Shown here: piece after piece, positions 5,911 to 7,888 of the stretch
Layout of the letters: each line of letters opens with the position of its first letter
Numbering within the stretch: the first letter of the stretch is position 1
DNA from: JACPDD01 sp040900105
Lineage (GTDB): Bacteria > Patescibacteriota > Microgenomatia > Levybacterales > UBA12049
Direction: 5' to 3'
NCBI GenBank assembly: GCA_040900105.1
Contig: JBBDZP010000009.1
Location: forward strand, 1-7,888
Length of the DNA: 7,888 bases
Position numbers and translations under genes: made by a program
Notes under the pieces: model-generated
Databases searched by the model: none
What the model was told of the DNA's origin: nothing
The model's input: only the letters and a program-made list of their open reading frames with translations

Positions 5911-5941
5911 ATTTTTAATTTTAAATTTTCAATTTCTAATT
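5910..5941. repeat. Degenerate tandem heptamer array, AATT core, five units
   Basis: AATT occurs at 5910, 5917, 5924, 5931 and 5938, spaced by exactly seven bases. The three spacer bases vary (TTT, TTA, TTC, TCT). It has the same period as the ATAAG arrays near 1930-2095 but a different core. No gene covers it. Confidence 0.8.
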
Positions 5942-5990
5942 CTAGTGAGCTATTTTAATGACTTAATCCAAAAAATGAAAGGATGCGAAG

Positions 5991-6143
5991 TCTGTCCATC
6001 TGCAAGCGCACTGAAGACCGGTCTAATTTCTTTGAGTGTAGACTACAGGATAGGCTTTCGCTTAGCGAGCGAGGAAAACTTTTCGATTGCAAGATTTGCT
6101 TGGCGATTGTCATCTTGCAGCATGTGGCAGACGAGCGGACAGA
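5991..6143. other. GC-richer segment with long-range pairing, candidate structured RNA or insert
   Basis: Within the gene-free stretch 5749-6152, this part is visibly richer in G and C than its flanks and poor in stops in several frames. TCTGTCC at 5991-5997 pairs with GGACAGA at 6137-6143, and TCTGC at 5999-6003 pairs with GCAGA at 6127-6131, which closes a domain of about 150 bases. Inside are a hairpin at 6009-6038 (CACT/AGTG then AAGA/TCTT with one bulge), a small TCGC-TTA-GCGA hairpin at 6058-6068 and a perfect 8-bp stem, TGCAAGAT at 6088-6095 with ATCTTGCA at 6112-6119. It does not match tRNA, tmRNA, SRP RNA or RNase P RNA as I know them. One minus-strand frame reads as protein-like but has an internal TAG, so a decayed gene is also possible. 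The strand is not known. Confidence 0.35.
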
Positions 6144-6152
6144 AACATCTAT

Positions 6153-7577
6153 CTATTTTTGGCAGTTGGGGCAAAAGTTTCCAAGGCTTATTTGTTTTGA
6201 AAATAAGGATTTAAAATTTTTAATAAAAAGCGATAGAGGCGTTTCAATAGTTAGTAGGCTTTCATCTTTAGCTAAAACTTGGTCTCCATCAATAACCTGA
6301 AGCTTTAGCGGGACAGTACCTTCTGCATTTCCTTTAATTTTTAAAGATGCCTCAACTTCTTGTCCCGGATAAATTTCTTCTTTGCTCCACGAAGTGTGGC
6401 CGATGCTTATGTTAGCTGAGATAACTTTCATAACAAAATTTTCTTTTGTATCCCAGACATAGTTGCCAACATTCTTAAATTTAAAGTTAATCTCATTTTC
6501 AAAATCTTTCAAAACTACATTTGGCTTACTAATTTTGAGTCCGGCAATTAAATTCTCTCTCCTTGGTTCTCCTTTTACCTTCTGTAAGTCGGATACTGCG
6601 GTGAAATAGCTGAAGTAAGGTTTTTCCGAATTATCTTTAGAGTTTTTAAAAGAAAATTGATCAAAAAGAGGTTCGGGGTAACCTAGTACAAACGGCGCAA
6701 CTGCTACAACTCTCCCATCATTCCAGACACTTTCAAATGCCTCTTTATAATAAGAGGCTATTTGGTCTTCTTCTAAGCCGGTTGCATTTTCAGTAGCCCT
6801 TCTCCAGCCGGTTTCGGTTATAAAAACGGGTAAATCTTTGTCTGTATATTGCCCAATTTGGTCAAGTTCCCAAACAAATCCATCTATTCCTGTCCTATCG
6901 GATTTAGTAGGAGGTGAGCTGAAGCCCGGATTTGGATATGAATGAGAAGCCCATCCATCTAATTTATCAAATATTCCGGGGGCCGTGTCTTCCATTGCTT
7001 GAAAAAATGCGAAAGCATCAAGGGAGGAAGCAGAGGTGGGAAGAGATAAATCCAGAGGGGCATTGAGAATAAAGAAATCACTGTTTTTTTCTTTAAAAGC
7101 ATCAATTGCTTTAGCAAGTTCACGGGCATAACCAGATGGATCTACTTTTCCTCCCCATTCCGAAGCTGCATTAACCTCGTTATAAATCTGCACGTAACGA
7201 TTTTTTGTTGGGAAGTATAATTTTGACAAGAAATCAGCCCAATTTCTTGCATCATCTACGTCTGGCGCCTGCCAGTAACCATTTTTATCAAATACAGTCG
7301 CTAGTCGGATTATGGGTATTAGATGGTGCTCGCGTGCCTGGTCCAAGAAAGATTGCCATCTTCCTATATCCATCTCATCTTTTTTAATAACAATTACAAC
7401 ATACCCCCAATCTCCTCCTTTATTCACAAGGGAAGTGACGTCGCCTATCTCTGCCTCAGGAGAAAGACTATTAATTCCAACTACGTTGTTTGGAGTTAAT
7501 CTTGGATCAGAAATGGCCAAGGCAGGACTTGCAAACATCTGCAGACAAAGAAACAGTGTTAAAAGGACTCTCTTCAT
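6153..7577 (-). CDS. Secreted TIM-barrel glycoside hydrolase (clan GH-A-like) with C-terminal beta-sandwich domain
   Basis: The 474-aa product starts with a signal peptide (residues 1-21, basic MKR, hydrophobic core, cut after ALA). Residues about 30-335 look like a (beta/alpha)8 barrel of the retaining GH-A type. YNEVN at 132-136 supplies E134 as probable acid/base, SHSYP with H212 lies on a later strand, and ITETGWR at 253-259 supplies E255 as probable nucleophile. Residues about 355-448 form a beta-rich, Ig-like region (FKNVGNYVW, YPGQEVEASLKI), perhaps for binding or spacing. The sugar substrate cannot be named. The tail after 448 is odd: a basic, AT-coded stretch, then GNFCPNCQK. The cysteine pair is out of place in a secreted enzyme and suggests that the 3' end was replaced. 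It follows mutM by 15 bases but has its own extended -10 promoter. Confidence 0.85.
   Translation of the reverse strand: MKRVLLTLFLCLQMFASPALAISDPRLTPNNVVGINSLSPEAEIGDVTSLVNKGGDWGYVVIVIKKDEMDIGRWQSFLDQAREHHLIPIIRLATVFDKNGYWQAPDVDDARNWADFLSKLYFPTKNRYVQIYNEVNAASEWGGKVDPSGYARELAKAIDAFKEKNSDFFILNAPLDLSLPTSASSLDAFAFFQAMEDTAPGIFDKLDGWASHSYPNPGFSSPPTKSDRTGIDGFVWELDQIGQYTDKDLPVFITETGWRRATENATGLEEDQIASYYKEAFESVWNDGRVVAVAPFVLGYPEPLFDQFSFKNSKDNSEKPYFSYFTAVSDLQKVKGEPRRENLIAGLKISKPNVVLKDFENEINFKFKNVGNYVWDTKENFVMKVISANISIGHTSWSKEEIYPGQEVEASLKIKGNAEGTVPLKLQVIDGDQVLAKDESLLTIETPLSLFIKNFKSLFSKQISLGNFCPNCQK
6154..6164 (+). repeat. 11-bp direct repeat, right copy
   Basis: TATTTTTGGCA here matches 5900-5910 exactly. 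On the minus strand this copy encodes the final Cys-Gln-Lys codons and part of the TAG stop of the glycoside hydrolase. Confidence 0.7.
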
Positions 7578-7586
7578 AGGAAGAGG

Positions 7587-7595
7587 ATTATATCA
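7587..7595 (-). promoter_or_regulatory. Extended -10 promoter (TGA-TATAAT) for the glycoside hydrolase
   Basis: On the minus strand a perfect TATAAT (7592-7587) follows TGA (7595-7593). The TGA is both the mutM stop codon and the TGn of an extended -10 element. Nine bases separate the box from the ATG at 7577, so the mRNA should have no leader or one of only a few bases, and CCTCTTCCT before the ATG is not a Shine-Dalgarno site. No clear -35 box is seen. Confidence 0.65.
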
Positions 7596-7888
7596 CTTCT
7601 GGCAAGTGGGGCAGAAGTAGGTGCCGCGGCCGGCAATCCGGACAAACTCTATTTTTCCACCGCATTTCGGGCAATTTTTACCTCTCTTGCCGTAAGCTAG
7701 GGTCTGCTTCTGGTATCCTCCATCTTGTCCTAAGACATTTACAAAAGTTAATTCCGATGCCCCCCCACTTTCCAAACCCCTCTTTAAAACTGTAAGGAGG
7801 GAATTGTAAAGCTCTTTTGTCTCCTGTTTCGACAGTGAATTTGCTTTTCTCGAGGGCAAAATTCGGGCCAAGAAAAGTGCATCATTTG
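7593..7888 (-). CDS. mutM: Formamidopyrimidine-DNA glycosylase, C-terminal part (gene runs off the right edge)
   Basis: The frame is open to the window edge, beginning NDALFLARILPSRKANSLS, which matches the helix-two-turn-helix end of MutM/Fpg where the protein grips DNA. After about 35 residues of helix and a linker with GGYQKQTLAYGKRG comes the Fpg zinc finger: CPKC, then GRGTYFCPTC with the final QK. All four zinc-binding cysteines are present, as are the conserved arginine-glycine residues of the finger loop. Fpg removes 8-oxoguanine and ring-opened purines and nicks the strand. The catalytic N-terminal Pro-Glu lies outside the window. Nei/endonuclease VIII shares this finger, but the GRGTYFCPTCQK ending favours MutM. 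A TTG at 7871 is an internal leucine codon, not the start. Confidence 0.93.
   Translation of the reverse strand, partial: NDALFLARILPSRKANSLSKQETKELYNSLLTVLKRGLESGGASELTFVNVLGQDGGYQKQTLAYGKRGKNCPKCGGKIEFVRIAGRGTYFCPTCQK

Noticed and set aside
5991..6143. RNase P RNA, suggested by GAGGAAAAC near 6071 and ACAGAA near 6139
   Set aside because: The two motifs are far too close together and the rest of the conserved RNase P core is absent on both strands.
5945..6300. Two overlapping plus-strand open frames (from 5945 and 5983) of 89 and 105 codons
   Set aside because: They run into the hydrolase gene on the opposite strand, have no promoter or Shine-Dalgarno site, and neither product is recognisable. 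Open frames here are better explained by local base composition.
7312..7620. A 102-codon plus-strand open frame opposite the signal-peptide end of the hydrolase
   Set aside because: It is the complement of clearly coding sequence on the minus strand and shows no family features.

Overview
The window looks like a piece of a small-genome bacterium of the Candidate Phyla Radiation (Patescibacteria), most likely Microgenomates-like. This is an inference from gene content and style. The DNA is AT-rich, genes abut or overlap by 1-4 bases, few starts have a Shine-Dalgarno site, and bacterial genes (recF, mutM, nnrD, a receiver domain) sit beside archaeal-type ones (an ATP-dependent DNA ligase, an archaeal-type UMP kinase, a DUF5654-like membrane protein). 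Genes of known family end at TAA, TAG or TGA where their families end, so TGA is a stop here.

Layout, left to right. Positions 1-1927 hold a minus-strand operon read right to left: a Fic-family protein, a stand-alone response-regulator receiver and the start of an ATP-dependent DNA ligase, joined by ATGA and TAATG overlaps. Positions 1930-2167 hold two degenerate tandem heptamer arrays in inverted orientation around a possible 43-aa minus-strand ORF, then a strong extended -10 promoter that fires to the right. Positions 2168-2437 encode a two-helix membrane protein, the only convincing plus-strand gene; it collides tail to tail with the next operon. Positions 2434-5748 hold a compact minus-strand operon: UMP kinase, RecF, an alpha/beta hydrolase and NAD(P)H-hydrate dehydratase. 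Positions 5749-6152 are a long non-coding stretch with hairpins, a third heptamer array, 11-bp direct repeats and a GC-richer, potentially well-folded segment. Positions 6153-7577 encode a secreted TIM-barrel glycoside hydrolase with an odd C-terminus. Positions 7593-7888 are the 3' end of mutM.

Several genes serve genome upkeep and nucleotide or metabolite housekeeping: MutM removes oxidised bases, RecF acts at single-strand gaps, the ligase seals nicks, UMP kinase feeds pyrimidine nucleotides and NnrD repairs hydrated NAD(P)H. The Fic-receiver pair looks regulatory and the glycoside hydrolase acts outside the cytoplasm.

The most unusual part is 5830-6190. The 3' end of the glycoside hydrolase gene runs into a segment of different base composition, bounded by repeats and able to form long-range base pairs. 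The protein acquires a short CPNCQK tail like the end of MutM. The three heptamer arrays (ATAAG core twice, AATT core once) are the other signal that ordinary annotation does not explain.
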